The notes: generated by a model not told the origin, from the letters alone. A DNA stretch of 64,000 nucleotides from Parabacteroides sp. (GCA_019417325.1 DXVO01000034.1:1-64000); one strand, 5' to 3'. Shown: positions 18,719 to 28,933, counted from the stretch's first letter. Numbers and translations: made by a program.

Positions 18719-21346
18719 TTATTTCAAGCCGGCATTTTCCAATATCAGCTCGATTGCCTGTAACAAACCGCCAGGATTCTTGCCGCCTGCCGTAGCAAAA
18801 TGAGGCTGTCCGCCACCGCCGCCCTGAATTAACTTGGAAGCGTCTTTTACCAGTTTACCGGCATTCATGCCTTCTGCAACCAAAGGTTCGCTTAGCATAA
18901 CCATCAATGCACATTTCTCACCGTCACGGATACCGGCTACAAAAAAGACCTTTTCGTCGGTAGCGCTCTCTCCTTTAATCTGGAAAGCAAGGTCTTTAAT
19001 AGCATCTGTATTCGCTTCACCACGGAATACAATCAGTTTTACGCCATTACGTTCTTCAGCCTTAGCAATCAGTTCTTTCTTCAACAACTGGACTTTTTCC
19101 TTTACATAATCGCCTACCTGTTTCTTCAATTCAGCATTTTCTTCAATAGCTTTCTTGATGGTCTGCGACAGGTTCGGCACATTATTGAACATCGCACGCA
19201 ATTCACGAAAAGCATCCTGCAATTTGTAGGTATAGTCTTCTGCACCTTCGGCTGTAACGGCTTCAATACGACGAACACCGGCAGCAATAGAGCTTTCGCC
19301 GATTACACGCAATGAACCGATCATACCTGTTGCCGGGATATGTGTACCACCACACAATTCGATAGAATTACCGTATTTTACCACACGAACCTCATCGCCA
19401 TACTTTTCGCCGAACAAAGCCATCGCTCCTAATTCTTTAGCTTTAGCTATCGGCATATTACGATGTTCCTCCAGCGGATAGTCGGCACGGATTTTTTCGC
19501 TAACCAGCATCTCCACTTTACGGATTTCTTCATCCGTCACTTTCTGGAAATGAGAGAAGTCGAAACGCAAAGTATCCGGAGATACATAAGATCCTTTCTG
19601 TTCAACGTGTGTACCCAATACCTCACGTAAAGCTTCGTGCAACAAGTGGGTTGCAGAGTGATTACATTCGCACTGGATACGTTTTTTCTCATTTATCTTT
19701 GCTGTAAATGTAGCGGTTACATCTTTAGGCAATTTAGCTACCAGATGAACCGGCAGGTTATTCTCGCGTTTCGTATCGATTACATCGATTTTTTCGTCGT
19801 CAGCTATCAACCAACCAGTATCGCCTACCTGACCACCCATTTCCGCATAGAAAGGAGTCTGGTCCAGTACAAGCTGATACAGTTCCTTATTCTTTTGCTT
19901 AATCTGGCGGTAACGAAGAATTTCCGCATCACATTCAAACAAATCGTAACCTACGAATTTGCATTCGCCTTCTTTCAGGATGACCCAGTCACCTGTTTCG
20001 ATGGCAGCAGCATTACGCGCACGCTCTTTCTGTTTCTGCATTTCCACATTGAACTCTTCAATATTGACTTCCATGCCATTTTCACGAAGGATCAATTCTG
20101 TAAGGTCTAACGGGAATCCGTATGTATCATATAATGTAAAGGCATCCACACCGCTGATAACGGTTTTTCCTGCAGCCTTTGTCTCTTCCATCTTCTTATC
20201 CAGCAAACGGATACCTGTTTCCAGTGTACGCAGGAACGATTCTTCTTCTTCCTTGATAACCTTTTCAATCAAAGTCTTTTGAGCAATCAGCTCAGGATAA
20301 GCATCACCCATTGTCTCAATCAGGACAGGAAGCAGTTTGTACATAAAAGCTTCTCTGCGGTCCAGGAATGTATAACCGTAACGAACGGCACGACGCAAAA
20401 TACGACGGATTACATAACCGGCTTTTGCGTTGGAAGGTAACTGGCCGTCGGTGATAGCAAAAGCAATCGTACGGATATGGTCGGCTATTACACGCATAGC
20501 CACATCCTGCTGCTTTTCTTTTCCGTATTCGGTTCCTGCCATTCCGGCTATCACCTTGATAATCGGCTGGAATACATCCGTATCATAATTGGATATCTTA
20601 CCCTGCAATGCCATACACAAACGTTCGAAGCCCATACCGGTATCGATAACCTTTGCAGGAAGCGGTTCCAAAGAGCTGTCAGCCTTACGGTTATATTGCA
20701 TGAATACCAGATTCCAGATTTCAATTACCTGGGGATGATCTTTATTTACCATGTCCTGTCCGGGAACAGCCGCCCGTTCTTTTTCAGAACGGAGGTCAAT
20801 ATGGATTTCGGAACAAGGGCCGCAAGGACCTGTATCTCCCATTTCCCAGAAGTTATCGTGTTTGTTTCCGTTAATTATATGATCCTTCGGCAGAAACTGT
20901 TCCCAATAACCGGCAGCCTCGTCATCACGGGAAAGACCTTCGGCAGGACTTCCTTCAAAAACGGTGGCATACAGGCGGTCCGGATTCAATTTCAAAACCT
21001 CTACCAGGTATTCCCATGCCCATTCGATAGCTTCTTTCTTGAAATAATCACCGAAAGACCAGTTTCCGAGCATTTCAAACATGGTATGATGGTACGTATC
21101 ATGTCCTACTTCCTCCAAGTCATTATGCTTACCGCTCACACGAAGACATTTCTGTGAATCCGCGACGCGGGGATATTTACGGGGTACGTTCCCCAGGATT
21201 ATATCTTTAAACTGGTTCATACCTGCATTGGTAAACATCAATGTAGGGTCCCCCTTCACAACCATCGGAGCAGAAGGTACAATCTGGTGCTGCTTGGATG
21301 CGAAAAAGTCTTTAAATGATTCGCGGATTTCTTTTGCTGTCAACAT
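18719..21346 (-). CDS. alaS: Alanyl-tRNA synthetase
   Basis: An 875-residue class II synthetase charging tRNA-Ala. N-terminal catalytic core with LMFTNAGMNQFKDIILG (motif 1 region), HTMFEMLGNWSFGDYFK (motif 2) and GMGFERL (motif 3). The editing domain has the zinc/catalytic HSATHLLHEALR and CGGTH. The C-terminal DHHA1-type oligomerisation domain ends with the glycine-rich GGGGGQPHFATAGGKNP. Full length. Its promoter region overlaps the divergent promoter of the M23 peptidase gene. Confidence 0.97.
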   Translation of the reverse strand: MLTAKEIRESFKDFFASKQHQIVPSAPMVVKGDPTLMFTNAGMNQFKDIILGNVPRKYPRVADSQKCLRVSGKHNDLEEVGHDTYHHTMFEMLGNWSFGDYFKKEAIEWAWEYLVEVLKLNPDRLYATVFEGSPAEGLSRDDEAAGYWEQFLPKDHIINGNKHDNFWEMGDTGPCGPCSEIHIDLRSEKERAAVPGQDMVNKDHPQVIEIWNLVFMQYNRKADSSLEPLPAKVIDTGMGFERLCMALQGKISNYDTDVFQPIIKVIAGMAGTEYGKEKQQDVAMRVIADHIRTIAFAITDGQLPSNAKAGYVIRRILRRAVRYGYTFLDRREAFMYKLLPVLIETMGDAYPELIAQKTLIEKVIKEEEESFLRTLETGIRLLDKKMEETKAAGKTVISGVDAFTLYDTYGFPLDLTELILRENGMEVNIEEFNVEMQKQKERARNAAAIETGDWVILKEGECKFVGYDLFECDAEILRYRQIKQKNKELYQLVLDQTPFYAEMGGQVGDTGWLIADDEKIDVIDTKRENNLPVHLVAKLPKDVTATFTAKINEKKRIQCECNHSATHLLHEALREVLGTHVEQKGSYVSPDTLRFDFSHFQKVTDEEIRKVEMLVSEKIRADYPLEEHRNMPIAKAKELGAMALFGEKYGDEVRVVKYGNSIELCGGTHIPATGMIGSLRVIGESSIAAGVRRIEAVTAEGAEDYTYKLQDAFRELRAMFNNVPNLSQTIKKAIEENAELKKQVGDYVKEKVQLLKKELIAKAEERNGVKLIVFRGEANTDAIKDLAFQIKGESATDEKVFFVAGIRDGEKCALMVMLSEPLVAEGMNAGKLVKDASKLIQGGGGGQPHFATAGGKNPGGLLQAIELILENAGLK

Positions 21347-21384
21347 AATCTATTTCTATATAGTCTTAATATTCTGAAAAACAA

Positions 21385-21415
21385 TTTGCAAAAGTACAGC
21401 AAATTATTATTTTTG
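21385..21415 (+). promoter_or_regulatory. Promoter of the M23 peptidase operon
   Basis: TTTG (21385-21388), 19 bp, TATTTTTG (21408-21415): a perfect Bacteroidetes promoter 25 bp before the ATG. A minus-strand TACTTTTG (21396-21389), usable for alaS, lies inside it, so the two divergent promoters overlap and may compete. Confidence 0.8.
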
Positions 21416-21440
21416 CCATATCCAAGCAAGAAAATATTCA

Positions 21441-22424
21441 ATGAAACTATTCAAAAGCCGTAAAACATACTACTTATATAATCCGAACACACTTAGTTAT
21501 GAGCGCGTTTATCCCTCTGCCAAAGATCGCTTCTTCGGGGTGCTCCGCCATCTGAGTATAGGTATTATTATTGGAGTCGGGGCTTTTTTCCTTTTATCCA
21601 AGACCTTTGACTCGCCGGTAGAATCTTTATTGAAAAAAGAAAATAAATTACTGCAAACCCAATATGAGGTGCTTTCTCTTCGTCTGACCACTGCCATGGA
21701 AGTTCTGGACGACATTCAACAGCGCGATGAGAATTTGTACCGTGCTATTTTCCAAGCGGAATCTATTCCCGAATCGGTTAGAAAATCCGGTTTCGGAGGA
21801 TCCAACCGGTATGAGCACCTGATGAGCCTCTCCAATGCAGACCTGGTAGTTGCCACCACCAAGAAAATGGATATGCTGAGTAAACAGCTCTATATAGAAT
21901 CCAACTCACTGGATGAACTTATCTCCTTGGGAAAAAGCCAGGAAGAACGCAGCAAATGTATTCCTGCCATCCAGCCTATTTCCAATAAAGACCTAAAACG
22001 AACGGCATCCGGTTATGGCGTACGTATCGACCCGATTTACCGTACCCCGCGCTTTCACTCAGGTATGGACTTCTCGGCCAAAGTCGGTACGGAAATCTAT
22101 GCAACAGGCGATGGTGTAGTTACCTTTGCCGCATGGAAACAAGGTTATGGTAACTGTTTGGTCATCAATCATGGTTACGGCTACGAAACCCTATACGGAC
22201 ATATGAGTAAATTCAAAGCACGTGTCGGACAAAAAGTGAAACGTGGTGAAGTAATCGGTGAAGTAGGAAATACGGGAAAATCCACCGGTCCCCATTTGCA
22301 TTATGAAGTAATCGTACGCGGAAAACATGACAATCCGTCCAAATATTATTATATGGACCTTACTCCGGAAGAATACGACCGTATGATTCAGATTGCGGAT
22401 AACCACGGTCAGGTTATGGATTAA
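21441..22424 (+). CDS. M23 (LytM) family peptidase, membrane-anchored
   Basis: A 327-residue envelope protein. A short cytoplasmic N-terminus, one transmembrane helix (~33-52, HLSIGIIIGVGAFFLLS) and a coiled coil (~60-100) precede the C-terminal peptidase M23 domain (~200-300). Zinc ligands and catalytic residues are intact: HSGMD near residue 208 and GPHLHYE near 285. Such proteins cleave peptidoglycan cross-bridges or activate amidases during division and cell separation. It is followed 11 bp later by a MerR gene, so the two are probably co-transcribed. Confidence 0.9.
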   Translation: MKLFKSRKTYYLYNPNTLSYERVYPSAKDRFFGVLRHLSIGIIIGVGAFFLLSKTFDSPVESLLKKENKLLQTQYEVLSLRLTTAMEVLDDIQQRDENLYRAIFQAESIPESVRKSGFGGSNRYEHLMSLSNADLVVATTKKMDMLSKQLYIESNSLDELISLGKSQEERSKCIPAIQPISNKDLKRTASGYGVRIDPIYRTPRFHSGMDFSAKVGTEIYATGDGVVTFAAWKQGYGNCLVINHGYGYETLYGHMSKFKARVGQKVKRGEVIGEVGNTGKSTGPHLHYEVIVRGKHDNPSKYYYMDLTPEEYDRMIQIADNHGQVMD

Positions 22425-22435
22425 ACAACTCAGCA

Positions 22436-22792
22436 ATGGCATTGAATAAAGACAAAAACCTAAAGCTCTATTTCTCTATCAGCGAAGTAGCGCAAATGTT
22501 CGACATCAACGAATCGACCCTGCGTTTCTGGGAAAAGGAGTTCGACATTATATGCCCGCGAAAAACGGCAAAGGGAACCCGTTTCTATAAACAGGAAGAT
22601 ATCGACGCCGTCCGTTTGATATTCCATCTGGTAAAGGAACGCGGTATGACATTGGCCGGTGCTCGCCAGAAACTGAAAGATAACAAGGAAACCACCATCC
22701 GCCAGGAAGAAATTGTCAATAAATTAAAGCAAATCAAAGAAGAGCTGATATCCCTGAAAGATGCCTTCGAAATGCTCGACCCGGCAAAGTAA
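22436..22792 (+). CDS. MerR-family transcriptional regulator
   Basis: 118 residues. An N-terminal winged helix of the MerR type (LYFSISEVAQMFDINESTLRFWEKEF, then the wing KGTRFYKQEDIDAVRLI) and a short C-terminal coiled coil (~75-115) for dimerisation. No effector-binding domain or metal-binding cysteines, which is typical for the small Bacteroidetes MerR proteins. Likely co-transcribed with the M23 peptidase gene. Targets unknown. Confidence 0.88.
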   Translation: MALNKDKNLKLYFSISEVAQMFDINESTLRFWEKEFDIICPRKTAKGTRFYKQEDIDAVRLIFHLVKERGMTLAGARQKLKDNKETTIRQEEIVNKLKQIKEELISLKDAFEMLDPAK

Positions 22793-22880
22793 AAAATCTC
22801 ATAATTAAAAACGACAGTAAACAATTGGCAAGTTACGGCAGAAAACCGTACCTTCGCGCCTAATTAATAAAACGATAAAC

Positions 22881-23276
22881 ATGGAAATTACGGGAAGAAT
22901 TATTGCTGTATTACCTGTCCAGGGCGGTACGAGCAAAAACGGAAACGAGTGGAAAAAACAAGAGTACGTACTCGAAACACATGACCAATACCCTAAGAAA
23001 GTATGCTTCCAGATATTCGGTGCCGACCGGATAGACCAGGCAGCCATACAACCCGGAGAGGAACTTACTGTATATTTTGATATAGACAGCCGCGAATACC
23101 AGGGACGTTGGTTCACGAACATCAGTGCATGGAAAGTAGAACGCCCGATGGCAGCTGCTCCACAATCTGCACCGGGTGCTGTAACCCCGGAAAATTTTGC
23201 TCCGGCATCAGCACCGACAGCACAGGCTGCTCCTGATTTCGGACCAGCCAATCCGATTGACGACCTGCCATTCTAA
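22881..23276 (+). CDS. DUF3127 protein, OB-fold-like
   Basis: 131 residues. DUF3127 (~1-95: MEITGRIIAVLPVQGGTSKNG, KKVCFQIFGADRI, GEELTVYFDIDSREYQGRWFTNI) is a Bacteroidetes family with an OB-like pattern resembling single-stranded DNA-binding proteins. The tail is low-complexity Ala/Pro and ends in an acidic-hydrophobic tip, DDLPF, like the SSB C-terminal tip that recruits DNA-repair partners. That similarity is seen; a DNA-binding role is inferred. Confidence 0.85.
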   Translation: MEITGRIIAVLPVQGGTSKNGNEWKKQEYVLETHDQYPKKVCFQIFGADRIDQAAIQPGEELTVYFDIDSREYQGRWFTNISAWKVERPMAAAPQSAPGAVTPENFAPASAPTAQAAPDFGPANPIDDLPF

Positions 23277-23288
23277 TGGCTTTTAAAT

Positions 23289-23336
23289 AAAATAGGCTGC
23301 TAAGGGTTTATGTTTATCTCCTTAGCAGCCTATTTT
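23289..23336. terminator. Convergent bidirectional terminator (DUF3127 / rsh)
   Basis: Perfect 17-bp stem AAAATAGGCTGCTAAGG/CCTTAGCAGCCTATTTT with a 14-nt loop between two convergent genes. A- and T-rich ends give a T-run on both strands. Confidence 0.9.
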
Positions 23337-23354
23337 ATGTTTGCAATTTATCAA

Positions 23355-25652
23355 TTAGTCGGCCACACGCCCGACCGATTTAATATTCTTTATCTTGGAC
23401 AGAGCGACACACATCTGTTGGATATCTTCCACATCGTGTACCTTCATCTTAATTTTACCTTCGAAGAAACTATCTTTTGCATCGATTTGCAAGCGTTGTA
23501 TGTTTACATTAAAATCTGTGATTGTCTTTGTTATTGCATTCAAAACACCGATAGAATCAAGACCTTTCACTTCAAGCGTCGCTTCAAAAGAAGCATTCTT
23601 ATGACTACTCCACTCGGTATTCAATATACGTTCGCCAAAACTACTTTTCAGACGCATGGCGATAGGACAGGAACGTTTATGGACTACCACATTACCGTCA
23701 TCATTAATAAATCCAAGTGCATCATCTCCGGGAATCGGTTTACAACAATCCGCAATTACGTAATTACGTTCAAAAACCTCTTCACGCAAGATATAAGGTT
23801 TGGACTTATCATATTTAACTTTTTCCTTCTTCTCCGGTTCTTCTGCTTCTTCCGGTTTCTTGGTACTCTTCGTACCTACGCCCAATGCCTGTTTTACATA
23901 CTTGAACAGTACATTATCGGTTTTCTCTTTCAGCAGTTTCTTTATATTTTCGGGCAGAACAACATCACCTTTCTCTACTGCATAGAAAAACTCTTCACGT
24001 TTGGAGAAACCAAAATAAACGGACAATTTATCCAGATTAGCCATAGAAGGCTCCATTTCCGAACGCTTGAAAGCAGCGATAACTTTTGCTTCCCCTTCCT
24101 TAGCTGCTTCTTTCCTGTTTCTTTTCAGGACAGAATCAATCTTTGCACGCGCCTTGGCTGTCGTAACAAAATTGAGCCATTCCGGCTGAGGTTCCTGCGA
24201 GCGGGAAGTTAATATTTCCACCTGATCTCCACTTGCCAACGGATGACTTAACGGAACAAGCCTGTGGTTTACCTTTGCCCCGATACACCTGTCACCAATA
24301 TTTGTATGCAGAGCATAAGCAAAATCAAGCGCAGTTGCTCCCTGCGGCAATGTTTTTATATCTCCTTTCGGAGTAAAAACAAATATCTCGGAAGTAAATA
24401 AATTCAGTTTAATCGTATCCAGAAAGTCCAATGCATTCGGGTCCGGACTTTCCAGAATTTCGGTAATCGTCTGCAACCATTTATCCAGTTCGGTATCTTC
24501 TTCGACACTATTTTCCTTATATTTCCAATGGGCGGCAAAACCTTTCTCCGCAATATCATCCATACGGCGGCTACGAATTTGTATTTCCACCCATTGTCCA
24601 TCCGGTCCCATCACTGTAAGGTGCAACGCCTGGTATCCGTTTGCCTTCGGACGGCTTACCCAGTCGCGGATACGATCCGGACGAATACGGTAAACATCCG
24701 TAATTGCAGAATAAATATCCCAACACTGATTTTTCTCATCCACACCCGGCAGCGGATCAAAGATAATACGGACAGCATACAAATCATAAATATCTTCAAA
24801 CGGTACATGTTTTGCTTCCATCTTATTCCAGATTGAATAGACGGATTTCACACGGGCACGCATTTCATAGTTCAGCCCCATCGTTTTCAACTTTGCATCG
24901 ACTGGCTTCGCAAAATGCTTGAATAATTCGTTTCGATCTTTCTCCGTAGCCTGGAGTTTTTCCCGGATCATTTCATATTCCTGGGGATGCTCATATTTAA
25001 AGCTCAGGTCTTCCAACTCTGTTTTAATGGAAAAAAGCCCCAAGCGATGAGCCATAGGGGCATACAAGTACAAGGTTTCACCCGCAATCTTAAATTGTTT
25101 AGCAGGCAACATGGAACCTAATGTACGCATATTATGGAGACGGTCGGCTATCTTGATCAGAATTACCCGGATATCATCGCTCATAGTAAGCAATAATTTA
25201 CGGAAGTTCTCCGCCTGTGCAGAAGCCTGTTCTCCAAAGATACCACCGGAAATTTTAGTCAGTCCATCCACAATCTGGGCAATCTTATCGCCAAACATAT
25301 CGCGCATGTCTTCCACCGTATATTCCGTATCTTCCACAACATCATGCAATAAGGCGGAGCAAATAGAAGTGGAACCTAATCCCATTTCCCGGCATACGAT
25401 ACGTGCCACAGCCAATGGGTGCATAATATAGGGCTCACCGGAACGGCGTTTCACCCCGGCATGTGCCTGATTCGCAAAATTGAATGCTTTCGTAATACGC
25501 TCTACCTTACGGCGGTGATTAGATTTAAGGTAATCATTCAATAGCTCGTTGAAACTATCCTGAATCATCTGTTCATCCTCGGAAAGAACAGGTTTGGTGG
25601 TTTGACCGGAAACTATATTCGTTGTATCTTTCGTTCTATTTATATCGCTCAT
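23355..25652 (-). CDS. RelA/SpoT-family (p)ppGpp synthetase/hydrolase
   Basis: A 765-residue stringent-response enzyme. N-terminal HD hydrolase domain (~55-205: HPLAVARIV, LLHDVVEDTEYT, IKIADRLHNMRTL), synthetase domain (~265-385: YDLYAVRIIF, RPKANGYQALHLTV, WVEIQIRSRRMDDIAEKG), TGS domain (~430-490: VFTPKGDIKTLPQGATALDFAYALH), then helical/zinc-finger regions and a C-terminal ACT domain (EVKGLDSIGVLNAITKTI). The HD motif is intact, so it is probably bifunctional. It sits 84 bp downstream of mltD on the same strand, within a gene order common in Bacteroidetes. A minus-strand TATATTTG (25695-25688) could give it its own promoter. Confidence 0.95.
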   Translation of the reverse strand: MSDINRTKDTTNIVSGQTTKPVLSEDEQMIQDSFNELLNDYLKSNHRRKVERITKAFNFANQAHAGVKRRSGEPYIMHPLAVARIVCREMGLGSTSICSALLHDVVEDTEYTVEDMRDMFGDKIAQIVDGLTKISGGIFGEQASAQAENFRKLLLTMSDDIRVILIKIADRLHNMRTLGSMLPAKQFKIAGETLYLYAPMAHRLGLFSIKTELEDLSFKYEHPQEYEMIREKLQATEKDRNELFKHFAKPVDAKLKTMGLNYEMRARVKSVYSIWNKMEAKHVPFEDIYDLYAVRIIFDPLPGVDEKNQCWDIYSAITDVYRIRPDRIRDWVSRPKANGYQALHLTVMGPDGQWVEIQIRSRRMDDIAEKGFAAHWKYKENSVEEDTELDKWLQTITEILESPDPNALDFLDTIKLNLFTSEIFVFTPKGDIKTLPQGATALDFAYALHTNIGDRCIGAKVNHRLVPLSHPLASGDQVEILTSRSQEPQPEWLNFVTTAKARAKIDSVLKRNRKEAAKEGEAKVIAAFKRSEMEPSMANLDKLSVYFGFSKREEFFYAVEKGDVVLPENIKKLLKEKTDNVLFKYVKQALGVGTKSTKKPEEAEEPEKKEKVKYDKSKPYILREEVFERNYVIADCCKPIPGDDALGFINDDGNVVVHKRSCPIAMRLKSSFGERILNTEWSSHKNASFEATLEVKGLDSIGVLNAITKTITDFNVNIQRLQIDAKDSFFEGKIKMKVHDVEDIQQMCVALSKIKNIKSVGRVAD

Positions 25653-25736
25653 ATCGGAATCCCTTTTATTTTTAGTAACCGTTTAGGCAAATATAAATAA
25701 ATATTTGCTTTGATAACTCCGAAAGCGCGATAAAAG

Positions 25737-27272
25737 TTATACAACAGGAATTTTCAAAACTTGTCCCGGACGGATGTCTGCACTGCTCAGTCCGTTAGCC
25801 TTTTGTAAATCATCCGTAGAAACTCCGGGATACTTTCGGGCGATAGAGTAAAGCGAATCACCGGACCGAACTTTATATTCAACATTCCGTGTCGAAGCCT
25901 TTGCTATTGTATTGCTTTTAGTCGTAACCGGAGTTGCTTTTTTAGCCGACGCAGTTGTTACTTTTTTTACTGTTTCTTCCTTTTTTACGTTAGAAGCAAA
26001 GGCTACACCACCGTTATCCACATGCAATTTCAGCCGACGTCCTTTTGCCAGACGGTTTGAACCAAGGCCATTCCACTTGCGTATGTCTTTCGGAGTCACT
26101 CCGTAACGATTGGCAATTGTATAAATATTCTCACCCGCTCCCACAATATGGGTTATCCGTTCCTGTGTTGCTTTATTTTCCGGTAAACAGTTGGCAAGCA
26201 AATCTTCCACACGATGTTTGTTTATCGAATCTTCCTTATCTACATATGCATACGTGGTGGCCGCCGGAAGACGCAAAACCGAAGGTTCGGTATTTCCCGG
26301 GATAATATCGCGTTTGTATTGCGGATTAAGCGCACGCAACTGTTCTATATCTACATTCAGTACTTCCGAGACCTGTTGCAGGTGCAACATCTCATTCACC
26401 ATAATCGTATCGGTAGCAAGCGGCAGGCTGGTTTGAAGCGGACATATATTATGGTCGCAATAGTAATTCATTATATAGTTTGCTGCAATAAAGAGAGGGA
26501 CGTACGAGCGGGTTTCTTTAGGCAAATAAGGGAATATATCCCAAAAATCCGTCTTTCCACCAGCACGGCGTATCGCCTTATTCACATTTCCCGGTCCGCA
26601 ATTATAAGAAGCCAAAACTAAATTCCAGTCTCCATAAATGGCATACATATCTTCAAAATACTTACAGGCGGCTTCCGTGGCTTTTTTCGGGTCGCGGCGT
26701 TCATCCAACAAGCTGTTTATTTCCAGTCCATAAATCTTTCCGGTCGGCAACATAAATTGCCAAAGCCCACAGGCACCTACGCGCGAAAGCGCTGTCGGAT
26801 TCAATGCACTTTCCACAACCGCCAGGTATTTCAGCTCAAGAGGGAGATTATGTTTATCCAATACCTCTTCAATAATAGGGAAATAAAAATCTGCCATTCC
26901 CAACATATAACGAACCAGGTTACGCTTGCGTGCTGCATATAGATCGATACAATCCCGTACTACCTTATTATAAGGCAGCCCGATAACACGAGGCAAACGT
27001 TGTAGGCGTTCGATATAAACAGAATCGGGAAAATAAACATTTTCATCATCATCATGGCAATACTCATCCCGCTTGGAGAAATATTGAACATGCCAACTAT
27101 GTAACAAACTATCTACGTTTGCATCCAGACTTTCCGGTATAAGTCCCACTACATCAGACAGCGAGTCTGTCGATAATGTCGAATACTGTTGTTCGTCGGT
27201 TGAGCAGTCTTGCGAATAAGCGGCAGTAAGAAAGCCGAACAAACAGGATAAGATAAGTAGATATTTATTCAT
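25737..27272 (-). CDS. mltD: MltD-type lytic transglycosylase with two LysM domains
   Basis: A 511-residue exported peptidoglycan-cleaving enzyme. Signal peptide (~1-20). SLT domain (~145-270) with catalytic Glu in VVESALNPTALS, then CGLWQFMLPTG and SYNCGPGNVNKAIRRAGG. LysM near 375-420 (HIVGAGENIYTIANRYGV) and a terminal LysM (~465-511, YKVRSGDSLYSIARKYP) bind peptidoglycan. A Lys/Thr-rich linker joins the LysM repeats. It ends the parA-parB-DUF5683-mltD unit (7 bp after DUF5683). Confidence 0.93.
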   Translation of the reverse strand: MNKYLLILSCLFGFLTAAYSQDCSTDEQQYSTLSTDSLSDVVGLIPESLDANVDSLLHSWHVQYFSKRDEYCHDDDENVYFPDSVYIERLQRLPRVIGLPYNKVVRDCIDLYAARKRNLVRYMLGMADFYFPIIEEVLDKHNLPLELKYLAVVESALNPTALSRVGACGLWQFMLPTGKIYGLEINSLLDERRDPKKATEAACKYFEDMYAIYGDWNLVLASYNCGPGNVNKAIRRAGGKTDFWDIFPYLPKETRSYVPLFIAANYIMNYYCDHNICPLQTSLPLATDTIMVNEMLHLQQVSEVLNVDIEQLRALNPQYKRDIIPGNTEPSVLRLPAATTYAYVDKEDSINKHRVEDLLANCLPENKATQERITHIVGAGENIYTIANRYGVTPKDIRKWNGLGSNRLAKGRRLKLHVDNGGVAFASNVKKEETVKKVTTASAKKATPVTTKSNTIAKASTRNVEYKVRSGDSLYSIARKYPGVSTDDLQKANGLSSADIRPGQVLKIPVV

Positions 27273-27278
27273 GTTTTT

Positions 27279-28034
27279 CTAAAATTTTAAGCTGCAATTA
27301 AATCCGTATGACGCTGAACTGAATTTTGTTTCCGGCGTCACCTCAGGCGACCAATGTAAACTCAGATCCGACGAAATATCAAAGTCGAAGAGCTGGGCAT
27401 CCACATAAGCGTCGATAATCGAAAGGGCATAAACTCCGACCGTGATGATAATACTTAAATCACGATAACGGCGATAATAATCCTTCCGGCGTTTCAAATT
27501 ATCCTGGAACTGGGTATTCGAAACATATTCCTTTTCACTCCCTACCGGGACGAAAATCTCCCAACTACCCCACGGGCCATTATACTCCTTCCCCGCTTTC
27601 TTAGCATCCTGTACCTTCTGGTAGTCTGTCATAATATCCAGATAAGCATTGGAATAGTCCGTATAATTCCTGTTATTCCACGTAATTGCATATACGCATC
27701 CTACAAAAGCGCCATACACAATCGGCAATTTCCAGTACTTCCGGTTATAAATCTGTCCCAAACCGGGAACAAGTGCATAAAGCAACGCTTTATTCGGATT
27801 GGGTTTAAAAGGTTTGACCTCCAACTTCGGATTCGGTTGTGGAAGTGAATCTGCGGCCGACATGACTGCTGTAACCGAAGAATCCTGAACAGTAACCTGT
27901 CCCTGGACAACGGCAGGAATAATGGAATCTGGCGACATCACCGTATCGCGGTCCAAAGCCTGTTCCACCTGTGCCCGTCCGATCCACGAACAACATAATC
28001 CTAATAACAAAAGAAGTACTAATCTGTTTTTCAT
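27279..28034 (-). CDS. DUF5683 membrane protein
   Basis: 251 residues. A signal peptide (~1-21, ending GRAQ), a low-complexity region (~25-75), then the DUF5683 core with hydrophobic segments (KALLYALVPGLGQIYNRKYWKLPIVYGAFVGCVYAI, split here by charged turns; and SIIITVGVYALSIIDAYVDAQ). Family members are Bacteroidetes envelope proteins of unknown function. It overlaps parB by 4 bp (ATGA), so it is translationally coupled. The fixed association with parAB and mltD suggests a link to chromosome segregation and cell-wall growth; this is inference. Confidence 0.85.
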   Translation of the reverse strand: MKNRLVLLLLLGLCCSWIGRAQVEQALDRDTVMSPDSIIPAVVQGQVTVQDSSVTAVMSAADSLPQPNPKLEVKPFKPNPNKALLYALVPGLGQIYNRKYWKLPIVYGAFVGCVYAITWNNRNYTDYSNAYLDIMTDYQKVQDAKKAGKEYNGPWGSWEIFVPVGSEKEYVSNTQFQDNLKRRKDYYRRYRDLSIIITVGVYALSIIDAYVDAQLFDFDISSDLSLHWSPEVTPETKFSSASYGFNCSLKF

Positions 28035-28921
28035 TTCAGTTTATCCAACATGCCAATCAACCTTTCCAATTCATCTTCCGAAGTAAAAGGAATGGTTATT
28101 TTCCCTTTTCCTTTATCATTACAAACAAGTTGCACTTTAGTATTGAAAAAACTGGACAAATGATCTTTCAGCAAATTAAACTCTTCAGGAAGTCTCGGTT
28201 TATGTCCCGCCGGCTGTTCTTTCTTTGCCTGGGCAAGAGCAACAGCATTCACTCCGTTGCGGACAATTTCTTCCACATTACGAACGGATAACCCTTCTGC
28301 CAGAATTTGCTCATACAAAGCCAACTGGACTTCCGGGTCTTCCACGGGTATCAGGGCACGTGCATGCCCCATGTCTATTTTCTTATCTTTCAGCCCTACT
28401 TGTATTTCTGCCGGCAGTTTCAACAAACGGAGATAATTTGCTATCGTAGTCCGTTTCTTTCCTACCCGTTCACTCAGTTTTTCCTGTGTAAGGCCATAAT
28501 TATCTATTAATTTCTGATAAGCAAGGGCTATTTCTATTGCATTCAGGTCTTCACGCTGGATATTTTCTATCAGCGCCATTTCAACCACATTATCGTCGGC
28601 GGCGGTCTTGATATAAGCCGGTATGCGATCCAACCCTGCCATCAAAGAAGCACGGTAACGCCGTTCACCGGATATAATCATATACTTTTCCGTACCGGTC
28701 TCTTTCAGGGTAATCGGCTGGATTACACCCAAAGAACGGATGGAAGTTGCCAGTTCTTCGAGGGCTTCTTCTTCAAATATGGAACGGGGCTGATCCGGAT
28801 TCGGCTGAATTCTGCTCAATTCTATCTCACTGATAGAGGATGAACCACCCGTTTTCAGGTCATCCATCGTAATCAAAGCATCCAAACCGCGACCAAGAGC
28901 CGATCTTTTCATTACTGCCAT
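28031..28921 (-). CDS. parB: Chromosome-partitioning protein ParB
   Basis: 296 residues. N-terminal ParB/Srx CTPase domain (~30-125: IQPNPDQPR, GERRYRAS, ENIQREDLNAIEIA), central helix-turn-helix (~130-200: LTQEKLSERVGKKRTTIANYLRLLKLP, MGHARALI) and a C-terminal dimerisation domain (~240-296). Binds parS sites and spreads on DNA with CTP. No canonical parS (TGTTTCACGTGAAACA) was found in the window. Lies 26 bp after parA. Confidence 0.95.
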   Translation of the reverse strand: MAVMKRSALGRGLDALITMDDLKTGGSSSISEIELSRIQPNPDQPRSIFEEEALEELATSIRSLGVIQPITLKETGTEKYMIISGERRYRASLMAGLDRIPAYIKTAADDNVVEMALIENIQREDLNAIEIALAYQKLIDNYGLTQEKLSERVGKKRTTIANYLRLLKLPAEIQVGLKDKKIDMGHARALIPVEDPEVQLALYEQILAEGLSVRNVEEIVRNGVNAVALAQAKKEQPAGHKPRLPEEFNLLKDHLSSFFNTKVQLVCNDKGKGKITIPFTSEDELERLIGMLDKLK

Positions 28922-28933
28922 AATTCAAATTTA